The notes under the pieces: generated by a model | Told to the model about the DNA's origin: nothing | Databases searched by the model: none | What the model saw: the letters and a program-made list of their open reading frames with translations, nothing else | Made by a program: the position numbers and the translations under genes | Origin: an uncultured Bacteroidales bacterium | GTDB lineage: Bacteria > Bacteroidota > Bacteroidia > Bacteroidales > UBA1715 | NCBI GenBank assembly: GCA_937892155.1 | Contig: CALAUG010000040.1 | Location: 1-64,000 of the forward strand | Direction: 5' to 3' | Length of the DNA: 64,000 nucleotides | Shown here: piece after piece, positions 10,201 to 19,396 of the stretch | Numbering within the stretch: the stretch's first letter is position 1 | Layout of the letters: each line of letters begins with the position of its first letter

Positions 10201-11235
10201 GATTGGTCCCGAATCAATTGAAAACAATTCAATTTTGTCAACTATTTCCTGCGTGTTTTCCAGAGCCTCTGGCACATCGCTGAAGATTGCAGCCATTTCT
10301 TCTGGTGTTTTCAGCCATTCTTGTTTCGTGTAGTGCATTCGGTTCGGGTCGTCGTAATCTTTACCAGTACTCAGGCAAATCAAACGGTCGTGTGCTTCGC
10401 CATGTTCTTCTTCAACGAAATGGACATCGTTTGTCGCTATGATTTTTGTATTTGTTTTTTTTGCAAGTTCAAAAATCACGGCGTTCACTTCTTCCTGACG
10501 TTCGAATGTTGTTTGGTCGGCATTCGGTTTGTCGGTTTTGTGTCGTTGGATTTCAAGATAGAAATCATCGCCCCAATTCTTTTTAAACCAGCGAATGGAC
10601 TCTTCAGCACCTGCAATATCGCCAGCCATAATTTTTTGTGGGATTTCACCACCAAGACAAGCGGAGCAGACTATCAATCCCTCTTTGTATTGCTCCAGCA
10701 ATGCATGGTCAACACGTGGATTGTAGTAGAAACCATCGGTGTATGCAATCGAACTTAATTTGCAGAGACTTTGATATCCCGTTTTGTTTTTTGCCAGCAA
10801 AATAAGGTGCCAACCTCTGTCTTCACGTCCGTCACGTTTTGAAATGGAAACGGGCGCGCAATATGTTTCTATGCCAATAATTGGTTTGAAAGGGACAAAA
10901 TTTGCTGCTTTTTCTTGCAACTTTGGCAATTCATTTTCTAATTCTTCCAAGCGTGTCCTCGCTTTTGCTTTATCTTCTTCTGTTTTTTCTGTTGAAGCTA
11001 TGGTTGCTTTTTCTTTCGCAATGTTTTCTTCACATTCGGCAACTTTCTTCTTTGGTTTAGAATTGAAGCTATTAGTAGAATCCATTAAGTCTTTAATACC
11101 GAACATATTACCATGGTCGGTAAGCGCCATTGAAGTCATACCAGTCTTCATACATTTCTCAATCAAGGCGGGAACTTTCGACATTCCGTCAAGAATTGAA
11201 TAGTGCGAGTGGACGTGTAAATGAGTAAAATTCAT
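7273..11235 (-). CDS. dnaE: DNA polymerase III alpha subunit (replicative polymerase)
   Basis: 1,320 residues. The N-terminal PHP domain begins FTHLHVHSHYSILDG; the palm domain carries the catalytic PDIDVDFDDEGRG (about residue 515); FESPGMQKYLKELQPS and PGPMDNIPSFIKRK mark the central part, and an OB-fold region (KEIRIVGVVDKVSLSTIKSG) lies near the C-terminus. A charged, coiled-coil-like insert of about 50 residues (VAECEENIAKEKATI onward, near residue 65-110) interrupts the PHP domain, which I believe is common in Bacteroidetes. It heads the dnaE-trxA-DUF58 run and diverges from the DUF1573 gene. Confidence 0.97.
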   Translation of the reverse strand: MNFTHLHVHSHYSILDGMSKVPALIEKCMKTGMTSMALTDHGNMFGIKDLMDSTNSFNSKPKKKVAECEENIAKEKATIASTEKTEEDKAKARTRLEELENELPKLQEKAANFVPFKPIIGIETYCAPVSISKRDGREDRGWHLILLAKNKTGYQSLCKLSSIAYTDGFYYNPRVDHALLEQYKEGLIVCSACLGGEIPQKIMAGDIAGAEESIRWFKKNWGDDFYLEIQRHKTDKPNADQTTFERQEEVNAVIFELAKKTNTKIIATNDVHFVEEEHGEAHDRLICLSTGKDYDDPNRMHYTKQEWLKTPEEMAAIFSDVPEALENTQEIVDKIELFSIDSGPIMPMFDIPKDFGTVELYKTKFTEEDLFNEFTRNEKGEVVLSQEEAEKKIKKLGGYEKLYRIKLEADYLAKLAWDGAKKRYGETLTEEQKERIIFELHVMKTMGFPGYFLIVQDYIRGAREELGVAVGPGRGSAAGSVVAYCLHITDLDPLKYDLLFERFLNPDRISLPDIDVDFDDEGRGKVLDWVTKKYGKEKVAHIITYGTMASKSSIADVSRVQKIPLATVSEIKALIPDRGFDEDMVMKVDNLKEKPNKMPKVNLKNCYKYIPELQSMLNGEDKNISSMLTYAEELEDTNRQTGIHACGVIIGADDLTKFAPVCTIKDKDTKEDIIVTQYDGHVIESVGLIKMDFLGLKTLSIIKEALKNIKRHTGEVIDIDHIPIDDEQTYKLYCAGLTVGVFQFESPGMQKYLKELQPSVIGDLIAMNALYRPGPMDNIPSFIKRKQGKEEIKYDLPCMEKYLKDTYGITVYQEQVMLLSREIADFTRGESDTLRKAMGKKQIAKMEELFGKFMKQGVAKQCKENPNLSEEQVTEILKHIWEEWKKFASYAFNKSHAACYAWVSYQTAYLKAHYPAEYMAALLTNSMGTPADVAKFMTEAKSLGLSVLCPSVNDSELTFSVNEKGDIHFGLKAIKGFGENTSQAIIDEREKNGKFKDIFDFVKRVPLSSKNLEFLAYSGGLDCFELSRDVYVSSSMGEKTFADTLANFSSSLAKKTDSSMMSLFGDEEVDVGHPPIPKVRKLNPLYLLDKERELIGIYLSSHPLDKYKFLMKGFGKLQLSDIDNIPTEHSSLINKEIRIVGVVDKVSLSTIKSGAEMAKFTISDYTSSYEFVTFGDTPSNGQEQAKNKYKRENRYPYYKHNLKEKEVIVIVGSMREVKKKDENGNETKSYRFYIQDVISASDMLNDIKEVVLKVNVQDITNELIQTLDKWIYPDKEGVNISFLVKNDDFYTQLTSKTFKIQLEDNFFIDMQNYPIEIRLN

Positions 11236-11629
11236 TTTTTTATTAATGATTAAAAATTTGTGAGTTGAAAATCAGAGTTGATGGGAATCTGATTCCTTCA
11301 AGACGCATTAGCAAATAAAAATAATTTTTACTTTGAAAATACGTGTGTTGATAATATGTGGGAAAGTAATTCCATACATCAAAAAACTTTTTTTCAACTC
11401 GAGACTACAGTTAATTGATGCAAAGAATGGTTGTATCTGTGCAAAAACCTGGCATAGTTGTAGGATTTTTGATAATTGTTTAAAAATTATGAGTTGAAAC
11501 TGTCGATGTATATCTGTCAGTTTTGGGCATTTGGACCCAGATTATTTTTTGTTTTATTTTCAGTATAAAGCGAATGCTTTATGTGAAAACAAAATTAATC
11601 GTGTAAATTTGTAAAAAATACGAAAGGAT
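11236..11629. other. 394-bp divergent intergenic region with three GAGTTGAAA motifs
   Basis: It separates dnaE from the DUF1573 gene. The 9-mer GAGTTGAAA occurs at 11262-11270 and 11491-11499 on the plus strand and inverted at 11392-11400; both plus copies are preceded by TAAAAATT. No open reading frame or convincing RNA was seen. The plus-strand promoter is listed separately; I could not place the dnaE promoter. Confidence 0.5.
11604..11611 (+). promoter_or_regulatory. -7 element for the DUF1573 gene
   Basis: TAAATTTG ends 18 bases before the ATG. A weak -33 candidate (TTTATG, about 11578-11583) lies at suitable distance. Confidence 0.65.
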
Positions 11630-12718
11630 ATGAAAAAGTTTTCTCTTTTAGTTGTTGTATGCTGTACATTGTTGTCGGTTATGCCAGCATCTGCTCAATT
11701 TTTGTCATTTAATGACGTGGATTTTGATTATGGATTAATTTCCAGTTCAAACGTAAATAGTAGAGCCACGTTTACATGTATCAATCGTGGAACTTATCCA
11801 ATAATTATAACGAAAGTGGTTCCGTCAACAGATGCAATTACTTGTAATGTCTCTCGTGACACCTTGGATACGGGAGAACGTAGCGCTATCAGTATTTCGT
11901 TTAATCCACAAAACTATAAATCATTGTTTAGAGAGTACGTCGATGTGTATACAACGGACCAAATGTTGCCGAAAATTACATTGACGCTTACCGGAACTGT
12001 GAAGGATTTAGATCCGGAAATCGAGAAAAAATATCCGAGCGTCTTTGATGCTGTTCGTTTGTCAAAATTGAATATTAATTTTAACAAGATATATTATCCT
12101 GCAGTTGTAACCGATACTGTTTGGGTATATAATCCACAAGATACTGCTGTTACTTTGGTTTTTCCTAACGTGCCTAATTATATGACTGTGAAAATGTTCC
12201 CAGAAACAATTCAACCAAATTCGTCAGCAATGATGCTTGTGTCGTATAATTCAGGAGAACGCAAGGAGTGGGGTAATGTGTATGATAAGTTGTATATGGG
12301 ATTTCAAGGTAAGCGTGTAAACTACAAAATGCGCATATCTATTTCAGGAACAATAACTGAGGATTTTTCTAAATTGACGAAAAGTCAAATAAAAAATGCT
12401 CCGAAAATCTCGTTCGTGACTGATACGTTTAATTTTGGCACAGTGCATCAAGGTGATCCTGTGGAATGTCAGTTCCATTTTACCAATGAAGGAAAATCAA
12501 CCTTGGAGATTCGTAAAATAAAAACTTCTTGTGGTTGTACGGCTGGCTCTATGGATAAAATGTCGTATTTACAAGGCGAGGATGGAGTTGTAAATGTAAC
12601 GTTGAACACCCGTAGTAAAAATGGTAATGTGAGACAAACAATTACAATTATTTCAAATGATCCAGTGCATCCCGAATCCCGCGTATTTATTCAAGGTGTA
12701 GTTGTGGTTCCAGAATAA
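11630..12718 (+). CDS. Secreted DUF1573-domain protein
   Basis: 362 residues with a signal peptide (cleavage after MPASAQ). The C-terminal ~100 residues form a typical DUF1573 domain: FNFGTVHQGDPVECQFHFTNEG, then the hallmark IKTSCGCT, and ISNDPVHPE. The N-terminal part (DFDYGLISSSNVNSRATFTC, VDVYTTDQ) is a second, more diverged ASH/MSP-like Ig fold. The family is exported and common in Bacteroidetes; its role is unknown. The LRR gene follows 22 bases downstream and mnmD follows that, so the three probably share a transcript. Confidence 0.88.
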   Translation: MKKFSLLVVVCCTLLSVMPASAQFLSFNDVDFDYGLISSSNVNSRATFTCINRGTYPIIITKVVPSTDAITCNVSRDTLDTGERSAISISFNPQNYKSLFREYVDVYTTDQMLPKITLTLTGTVKDLDPEIEKKYPSVFDAVRLSKLNINFNKIYYPAVVTDTVWVYNPQDTAVTLVFPNVPNYMTVKMFPETIQPNSSAMMLVSYNSGERKEWGNVYDKLYMGFQGKRVNYKMRISISGTITEDFSKLTKSQIKNAPKISFVTDTFNFGTVHQGDPVECQFHFTNEGKSTLEIRKIKTSCGCTAGSMDKMSYLQGEDGVVNVTLNTRSKNGNVRQTITIISNDPVHPESRVFIQGVVVVPE

Positions 12719-12740
12719 AACATTAAATTGGTCTTTTGTG

Positions 12741-14144
12741 ATGAGTAATAACATTTTATCTACAATCACTTATTCCCGTTTGTTAATTGCGAAACACCAA
12801 TTATTTGGATTTGTTATTTCTATTTTATCCTTTTTGCTCATTTCTTCCTCTTCCTTCGGACAACATAAAGGCTTTTCGTTGTCGACAGTTAGTGTGAGAA
12901 TTTATGATGCAAGTGCTTCGGTTTTATCCGAAATAAATAAGGTCCCTGATATAGAACGTCGTTCTGTTTTGATTGGTTCGGAACTTTCTCAGTCTGATTT
13001 TGATGATGTTTGTTCCCGACTCAAATGGATAACTAAGTTAAGTGTTGAAAATTCCCATGATATCTCAGATTTGTCATCTGTGCGCAAGTTGAAGGATTTG
13101 GAATCTTTTCAATTAAAAAAATGCTCTCCGGGAAAACCAATTTCGTTGCTTCCTTTGTCAGATGTGGAAACATTGAAACGTTTATTTGTTATATCAACCG
13201 AGGTCGTTGATTATGAATCACTCGGTGCGTTGACTCAACTGGAAGAGATTTCTTTTGAAAAGTCACCAATTACATCGTTGGACTTTCTGGCTTCAATGAC
13301 TCAATTAAAGAGTTTGAATGTGATGGGGGCAAATCATACGTTTCAGAACTATGATACTCTGGCTAAATTGCAGCAACTCACATATTTGAATGTTTCAGGT
13401 AATCCGCAGGCAACGAGTGATAATCTTGATATTTTTTCCGATGTGTCAACATTGACCAAAGTTGATGTGTCGGATTGCGATCATTTAAAATCGTTGGGAT
13501 TTTTATATAGTTGTGTCGGACGTTTGCAGGAATTCTATGCGGTTGGTTGCGATTCAATTTCAAATTTTGATGCTTTGATTCGTGCTTCAAAATTGAAAAA
13601 GGTTGATATTTCCAATTCAAAAGCAAAAAACATTTCGTTTTTGAAGAATAAGTTAAACATGAAAGAACTTCGCATTCATGGTACATTAGTTCAATCCATA
13701 GAAGAATTAAGCGTATGTGAGAATATGGAAATGCTTGATATTTCTAATACCAACGTAAGCGATATTTCTACGTTGTCAGTAATGTCAAAGTTAAAACGGT
13801 TGAATATTTCTGGAACTTTGGTTGACAGTGTGTCTGCATTGTCAGGATGCCCGTCGTTGGTCTGGTTTGATGGCTCTTCTGCAGGTAATTTGACCTCGTT
13901 GGAGGGGATGGAGGCTTGTGAAAAACTCAATAAAATCTACCTTGGTCATACTCAAGTCCGCAATTTGCGACCGTTGTACGCGGCAAAAAAGATTTCGTAT
14001 ATACAAGTTGATGAAGATGTTCCGCAAGTTCATTTGGAGGCTTTAAAACGTCGTTCACCATTAATTGTGATAGATAAAGTTAAAATTGCTCCACTTCCTG
14101 AAAACGAAAATACAGAATCAGAAGAATCTGTTTTATCGGAATAA
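12741..14144 (+). CDS. Secreted leucine-rich-repeat protein
   Basis: 467 residues. The start is taken at the ATG (MSNNILS); an in-frame TTG 39 bases upstream lies within the previous gene. After a signal-like segment (FGFVISILSFLLISSSSFGQ) the protein holds about 14 leucine-rich repeats of ~22 residues of the internalin/LRR_4 type (LKSLNVMG, LTYLNVSGN, LKKVDISNS, MEMLDISNTNVSDISTLS, LKRLNISGT). The C-terminus is acidic (ENENTESEESVLSE). LRRs bind proteins; the ligand is unknown. I see no sorting domain, so it may stay in the periplasm. Confidence 0.85.
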   Translation: MSNNILSTITYSRLLIAKHQLFGFVISILSFLLISSSSFGQHKGFSLSTVSVRIYDASASVLSEINKVPDIERRSVLIGSELSQSDFDDVCSRLKWITKLSVENSHDISDLSSVRKLKDLESFQLKKCSPGKPISLLPLSDVETLKRLFVISTEVVDYESLGALTQLEEISFEKSPITSLDFLASMTQLKSLNVMGANHTFQNYDTLAKLQQLTYLNVSGNPQATSDNLDIFSDVSTLTKVDVSDCDHLKSLGFLYSCVGRLQEFYAVGCDSISNFDALIRASKLKKVDISNSKAKNISFLKNKLNMKELRIHGTLVQSIEELSVCENMEMLDISNTNVSDISTLSVMSKLKRLNISGTLVDSVSALSGCPSLVWFDGSSAGNLTSLEGMEACEKLNKIYLGHTQVRNLRPLYAAKKISYIQVDEDVPQVHLEALKRRSPLIVIDKVKIAPLPENENTESEESVLSE

Positions 14145-14146
14145 AG

Positions 14147-14812
14147 ATGACTCATATTTTACAGCAAACGCTCGATGGCTCCCATACCATTTATATTCCC
14201 GAAATGGATGAACATTACCATTCCACAAACGGCGCAATTCAGGAAGCGTTGCATATCTATATAAACAAGGCTTATAATTTTTCGGCGGCTGCAAATCCAA
14301 CGGTTTTCGAAGTTGGCTTTGGAACAGGGTTGAATGCATTGCTGACGGCGAATGAGGCCGAAAAACAAAAACGGAAAACTGTGTATATCTCAATAGAAAA
14401 ATACCCAGTTTCAAAAGAGGAATATTCCCAATTGAATTATGCAAATTTGATAGGCGAACAGTCCGCTTGTTTATTTAACAAAATACATGAAGCAAATTGG
14501 AATGAATTCGTGCAGATTTCTGATTATTTTTATCTGAAGAAACTACATGCTGATATAACAGATTTACCAGAAATACCGTTTGCCGATGTACTATATTTTG
14601 ATGCTTTCGCTCCAAATAAGCAGGCATCAATGTGGTCGTCAGAAATTTTCCAGTATTTGTATGAACATACGAATGAAAATGGCGTTCTAACAACATATTG
14701 CGCAAAAGGCGATGTGCGAAGGACTCTACAATCTGTAGGATATAGGGTAGAACGAACAGATGGCCCTCCTGGCAAGCGCGAAATGTTACGTGGAAGAAAA
14801 CTTCAGGAATAA
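14147..14812 (+). CDS. mnmD: tRNA 5-aminomethyl-2-thiouridine methyltransferase (MnmD type)
   Basis: 221 residues. It matches the stand-alone methyltransferase half of MnmC: N-terminal DGSHTIYIPEMDEHYHSTNGAIQEALHIYI, SAM-binding FEVGFGTGLNALLT, the conserved LYFDAFAPNKQASMWSSEIF, TYCAKGDVRRTLQSVGY and GPPGKREMLRG. It makes the mnm5 group at the wobble uridine of some tRNAs; the FAD-dependent half of MnmC is absent, as is usual for MnmD. It starts two bases after the LRR stop codon. A perfect 9-bp stem (14805-14813 / 14819-14827) spans its stop codon but has no T run. Confidence 0.9.
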   Translation: MTHILQQTLDGSHTIYIPEMDEHYHSTNGAIQEALHIYINKAYNFSAAANPTVFEVGFGTGLNALLTANEAEKQKRKTVYISIEKYPVSKEEYSQLNYANLIGEQSACLFNKIHEANWNEFVQISDYFYLKKLHADITDLPEIPFADVLYFDAFAPNKQASMWSSEIFQYLYEHTNENGVLTTYCAKGDVRRTLQSVGYRVERTDGPPGKREMLRGRKLQE

Positions 14813-14904
14813 TTCAGGATTATTCCTATCTTCATCGTGCTACATGACAACGAGAATTTGTTTTTTGCAAAACCTCAAATCAATCGTTAAATACTAATTT
14901 CCTA

Positions 14905-17900
14905 CTAATCTAAAGACTCTGCACCACTTCTGCCGTGGCAGTTTTTATACTTTTTGCCACTTCCGCAGGGACAAGGATCATTTCTTCCAATTCTCAGTTC
15001 ATTGTGAACAGGCATTTGTTTCTGTTGTTGGCGTGTGTCTTGCATATTGTTGGTTTGTCCTTGTTGTGCATCATCTTTCCTAGCTTGCATATTGCTCATA
15101 GAACGATGACGTTGTTCTTGCGCTTCCTGTGCTTCTGCACGTAGTGGAATATGTGCTTTCAATACGCTTGAAACAACTTCTTTGTTTACTTTTTCAAGCA
15201 TAGCCTGGAACAAGTCGAATGATTCAAATTTATAAATCAACAATGGGTCTTTATGCTCGTATGAAGCATTTTGAACAGATTGTTTTAAGTCGTCAAGTTC
15301 GCGGAGATGTTCCTTCCAAGCTTCGTCAATGCTGACTAAGATAAATGTTTTTAAGAATGAGCGGACTAATTCTCGTCCTTCTGATTTTGCTGCTTTTTCA
15401 AGGTTTGTAACAATGTTAAACATTCTTCTACCATCGGAAATTGGAACGACAATGTTTTTGTATGTTGCACCTTGTTCTGTGTATACTTTTTGAATTACAG
15501 GATTTGCCTGCTCAGAAATTTTGCTGACGCGATTGTTGTATATTTCCAAAAGCGCGTTGTAGATTTTCTCAATAATCTCATCTTGACTTAGTCTTAAATA
15601 TTCCTGCTCGTCAATTGGACATTCAAGAGACAAAATGCGGAGTAATTCGAATTTAAATTCTTCATAATCAATATTGCCGTGTGCATTCGAAACAAGACTG
15701 ACGCAAACATCGTACATCATGTTTGCGAAATCAATGCCGATACGGTCTCCATATAATGCGTGACGGCGTTTGGTATAAATTACTTCGCGTTGCGAATTCA
15801 TCACATCATCGTATTCCAACAATCGTTTACGGATACCGAAGAAGTTTTCTTCAACCTTTTGTTGTGCACGTTCTATTGATTTGGAAATCATAGAGTGTTG
15901 GATAACTTCGCCTTCTTCCAGTCCCATTTTGTCCATTATACGTGCAATTCTTTCCGAACCGAATTTTCTCATTAAATCGTCTTCCAGTGATACAAAGAAT
16001 TGAGAACTTCCTGGATCACCTTGACGACCGGCACGACCACGTAACTGACGGTCAACACGACGGGAATCGTGGCGCTCTGTTCCGATGATTGCAAGACCAC
16101 CAGCTTCTTTTACTTCTGGTGTTAATTTAATATCGGTACCACGACCAGCCATGTTAGTTGCAATGGTGATATGACCAGGCTGACCAGCGAGTGCAACAAT
16201 TTCTGCTTCTTTTTGGTGTAACTTCGCATTCAAAACGGTGTGTGGCAATTTTTTTCTTGTCAACATTCTTGAAAGTAATTCTGAAATTTCCACCGATGTC
16301 GTACCAACCAGCACTGGGCGTCCGGCATTTGTTAATTCTTCAATGTGGTCAATAACAGCATTGTATTTTTCACGGCGTGTTTTATAAATCAAATCATCGT
16401 AATCTTTACGAATGACAGGTTTGTTTGTCGGTGCCGTTACTACTTCCATTTTGTATATATCCCAGAATTCTTTTGCCTCGGTTATTGCGGTACCAGTCAT
16501 ACCAGCAAGTTTTTTATACATACGGAAATAGTTCTGTAACGTAATTGTTGCGTGCGTTTGTGTCGCTGCTTCAACTTTAACACGCTCTTTGGCTTCAATT
16601 GCTTGGTGTAATCCGTCGGAATAACGACGTCCTTCCATAATACGTCCAGTTTGTTCATCGACAATCTTTACTTGGTTGTCCATAACGACGTATTCTTGGT
16701 CTATCGTAAATAGGGCGTATGCTTTCAGCAACTGGTTGATTGTATGCACACGTTCTGATTTGATTGCGTAATCTTGTATTAAATCTTCTTTTGCTTTGAC
16801 TTTATCTTCTGCAGATTGTGTAGATTTTTCAATTTCTGCAATTTTATCGCCAATATCTGGTAATACGAAGAAGTTCTTATCCTCCAAATCGGCAGAAAGA
16901 AAGTCAATACCTTTTTCTGTCAATTCAATGATATTGTTTTTCTCATCAATAACAAAAAACAACTCATCCGTGATGATAGGCATGTATTTGTTGTTTTCTG
17001 CCATATAAATATTCTCAGTTTTAGTCAACAAAGTTTTCATGCCTTGTTCGCTCAAAAACTTGATAAGTGCATTGGTTTTTGGTAAAGCTTTATAAGCACG
17101 TAACAATAATTTTGCTCCTTCTTCGGCTTTCTCTTTTTCTGGAGAACCAATCAACGATTTTGCTTCGGCAAATGTTTTTGTAAATAATGATTTTTGAGCA
17201 TTGTACAAACGTTCCACACGTGGGCGGTATTCAACGAATAATTCATCACCGTTGCTTTTCTTTGAAACTGGTCCGGAAATGATTAATGGAGTACGCGCAT
17301 CATCAATCAAAACCGAGTCAACCTCGTCCACGATTGCATAGTTATGTTCACGCTGAACAAGTTCATCTGGACGAATAGCCATATTGTCACGTAAGTAGTC
17401 AAAACCGAATTCGTTGTTCGTACCATACGTAATATCAGCTTGGTAGGCTCTACGGCGAGCTTCAGAATTAGGCTCGTGTTTGTCTATACAGTCAACTTTT
17501 AGTCCGTGAAATTGAAATATAGGACCCATCCATTCTGCATCACGTTTTGCCAAATAATCATTGACAGTCACAACGTGTACGCCCCGTCCTGCAAGTGCAT
17601 TCAAGAAAACAGGTAATGTGGCAACCAATGTCTTACCTTCACCAGTAGCCATTTCCGCAATTTTCCCTTGGTGAAGAATGGTACCACCAATAAGCTGAAC
17701 GTCGTAGTGGATCATATCCCACGTTACGGGATTTCCACCAGCAATCCATGTGTGGTTCCAAATAGCTTTGTCTCCATCAATTGTGATATGTGGACAAATT
17801 GCAGATAAATCTTTATCATATTCCGTTGCTGTTACTTCAACAGTTTCGTTGTTGGCAAATCTTCTGGCGGTATTTTTAACGATAGCAAAAGCGTCAGGCA

Positions 17901-18234
17901 GAATTTCGTCCAATGTTTTTGCGATGACTTCATCAATTTCTTTTTTTAGTTCATCAATGCGGTCATACATCTTTTCACGCTCGTTTACCGAGGTGATGTC
18001 CTCTGTCTCAAGTTTTTCTTGTAATTCTGCAATTTCAGTCTCTTGTGGTTTGATGGCATCTGCAATCTTTGCTTGTAGGCGTTTTGTTGCTGCACGAAGC
18101 TCATCTGCTGTTCCTGCATCTAATTGCTTTTCAATTTCGTTGATTCGTTCAACAAGTGGTTGAATTTCGCGTATATCTTTTTCGGATTTCGTACCACCGA
18201 ATATTTTTCGTATTACGTTGTTTATAAGACTCAT
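14905..18234 (-). CDS. secA: Protein translocase ATPase SecA
   Basis: 1,109 residues, the long form usual in Bacteroidetes. It has Walker A MATGEGKTLVATLP (about residue 198), YGTNNEFGFDYLRDN, the DEAD-type IVDEVDSVLIDDARTPLIISG, and MAGRGTDIKL followed by ERHDSRRVDRQLRGRAGRQGD. The C-terminus ends with a zinc-binding SEC-C motif, CPCGSGKKYKNCHG, after a Gln-rich linker. SecA drives export of unfolded proteins through SecYEG. Convergent with mnmD; it has its own promoter. Confidence 0.98.
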   Translation of the reverse strand: MSLINNVIRKIFGGTKSEKDIREIQPLVERINEIEKQLDAGTADELRAATKRLQAKIADAIKPQETEIAELQEKLETEDITSVNEREKMYDRIDELKKEIDEVIAKTLDEILPDAFAIVKNTARRFANNETVEVTATEYDKDLSAICPHITIDGDKAIWNHTWIAGGNPVTWDMIHYDVQLIGGTILHQGKIAEMATGEGKTLVATLPVFLNALAGRGVHVVTVNDYLAKRDAEWMGPIFQFHGLKVDCIDKHEPNSEARRRAYQADITYGTNNEFGFDYLRDNMAIRPDELVQREHNYAIVDEVDSVLIDDARTPLIISGPVSKKSNGDELFVEYRPRVERLYNAQKSLFTKTFAEAKSLIGSPEKEKAEEGAKLLLRAYKALPKTNALIKFLSEQGMKTLLTKTENIYMAENNKYMPIITDELFFVIDEKNNIIELTEKGIDFLSADLEDKNFFVLPDIGDKIAEIEKSTQSAEDKVKAKEDLIQDYAIKSERVHTINQLLKAYALFTIDQEYVVMDNQVKIVDEQTGRIMEGRRYSDGLHQAIEAKERVKVEAATQTHATITLQNYFRMYKKLAGMTGTAITEAKEFWDIYKMEVVTAPTNKPVIRKDYDDLIYKTRREKYNAVIDHIEELTNAGRPVLVGTTSVEISELLSRMLTRKKLPHTVLNAKLHQKEAEIVALAGQPGHITIATNMAGRGTDIKLTPEVKEAGGLAIIGTERHDSRRVDRQLRGRAGRQGDPGSSQFFVSLEDDLMRKFGSERIARIMDKMGLEEGEVIQHSMISKSIERAQQKVEENFFGIRKRLLEYDDVMNSQREVIYTKRRHALYGDRIGIDFANMMYDVCVSLVSNAHGNIDYEEFKFELLRILSLECPIDEQEYLRLSQDEIIEKIYNALLEIYNNRVSKISEQANPVIQKVYTEQGATYKNIVVPISDGRRMFNIVTNLEKAAKSEGRELVRSFLKTFILVSIDEAWKEHLRELDDLKQSVQNASYEHKDPLLIYKFESFDLFQAMLEKVNKEVVSSVLKAHIPLRAEAQEAQEQRHRSMSNMQARKDDAQQGQTNNMQDTRQQQKQMPVHNELRIGRNDPCPCGSGKKYKNCHGRSGAESLD

Positions 18235-18260
18235 ATAGGTATATCATTACATTAAGTATG

Positions 18261-18268
18261 CAAAGGTA
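18261..18268 (-). promoter_or_regulatory. -7 element for secA
   Basis: On the minus strand this reads TACCTTTG, giving a leader of about 22 bases before the secA ATG. No clear -33 element. Confidence 0.65.
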
Positions 18269-18403
18269 TGTAAAAAACGCCGTATTTCGGGTTTTATTTG
18301 AATAAAAATCAACCATCTATAAAATAGATTGAGATGTTGGCCTTTTTGTTGGTGAATTTAATGCCTACATTCGAAGTAGAACAGGTATAGACCGCAGATA
18401 TTA

Positions 18404-19186
18404 TCATAGTTTTTTCACAATATCAACTAAGTGGGAACCTGCAGCAAGCAAATCTTTTTGCTCGGCGCGGCACATTTGATATTTTATGAAAAGTTCAAAA
18501 GTCTCGTCGGACATATAGTTGAGTTGCGTGCGCATATAATCTGAAGGTCCGTCGGGGGAAAGTATGGTAAGTCGTTGAAATCCGGCTTTTTGATTTAGTT
18601 CTTCAATGTATTCTAACGAGGCAAAATCGTACATTTCGTCTTCGGCAGCGTGAATGTGGAAGTTTTCGTCAACAAAGCCGTTTTTAACCAGTTCCGGCAT
18701 TCGATTTTCTGCAAAACAATATGTTAAAATGCTGTAATCATTTTGAATGTATGCGATGAAAATAACGGCATCGGGTTTTGCTACACGTTTGATTTCGCTC
18801 AAGGCCTGTAGTTTGTCTTTTTCGCTAATCAAATGGTACATTGGTCCGAAAGCAATTACTGCGTCGAAAGTTTCGTCTTGTAAGAACGACAAATCAAGTG
18901 CGTTTCCTTTTTTTGCTTGTAGGTAGGGTGCATTTTGCAGCATTACGTCTATATTGTGCTGAACAGGTTCCACTGCAAGAATATCGTAACCCATATTATG
19001 CAATTCGATTGTGTAACGGCCGGTTCCTGCTCCTAAATCAAGAATTTTTATGGATTTTTTGTCTTCGTTTTTGGGCAGATAATCCAAAATATATTTGAGT
19101 GCGACGCGGAATTCCACTAATCCGTGGCGGCGTTGCAAACGGAGATTTTCTTTGTGTCTATTGTAATATTTTTCGAGAGGTAACAT
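18404..19186 (-). CDS. Class I SAM-dependent methyltransferase
   Basis: 260 residues from the ATG at 19186 (MLPLEKYYNRHKE); a GTG five codons upstream is also in frame. It shows the methyltransferase fold: motif I KILDLGAGTGRYTIEL, the acidic LAVEPVQHN, and FDAVIAFGPMYHLISEKDKLQALSEIKRVAKP. It resembles UbiE/Methyltransf_11 small-molecule enzymes; the substrate cannot be read from sequence. It stands alone with its own promoter. Confidence 0.85.
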   Translation of the reverse strand: MLPLEKYYNRHKENLRLQRRHGLVEFRVALKYILDYLPKNEDKKSIKILDLGAGTGRYTIELHNMGYDILAVEPVQHNIDVMLQNAPYLQAKKGNALDLSFLQDETFDAVIAFGPMYHLISEKDKLQALSEIKRVAKPDAVIFIAYIQNDYSILTYCFAENRMPELVKNGFVDENFHIHAAEDEMYDFASLEYIEELNQKAGFQRLTILSPDGPSDYMRTQLNYMSDETFELFIKYQMCRAEQKDLLAAGSHLVDIVKKL

Positions 19187-19244
19187 GCTATATCTTAACA
19201 CTTGTTGTGAAAGGGAACATCCTTAATTGCACAATTATCGTAGG

Positions 19245-19252
19245 CAAAAATA
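19245..19252 (-). promoter_or_regulatory. -7 element for the methyltransferase gene
   Basis: Reads TATTTTTG on the minus strand, about 58 bases upstream of the ATG. Confidence 0.6.
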
Positions 19253-19325
19253 AAAAAATGTTTCAAATCGTACCGATAACAGTTTGCTGAAAACAAATTG
19301 GTTTTGTAAAAGGAACTGAATACGT

Positions 19326-19357
19326 AAAAAAAGGAAAGCATTTTCATACTTTCCTTT
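19326..19357 (-). terminator. Terminator of the xylA-symporter operon
   Basis: On the minus strand: AAAGGAAAG, 10-base loop, CTTTCCTTT followed by more T residues. It lies about 40 bases after the symporter stop codon. Confidence 0.8.
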
Positions 19358-19396
19358 AAATTATTCGAATGTTAGTCAAATAAAAACGTTCCCTGA

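Noticed and set aside
14805..14827. 9-bp perfect hairpin at the end of mnmD as a terminator
   Set aside because: It is AT-rich, overlaps the stop codon and has no following T run on either strand; kept only as a note under mnmD.
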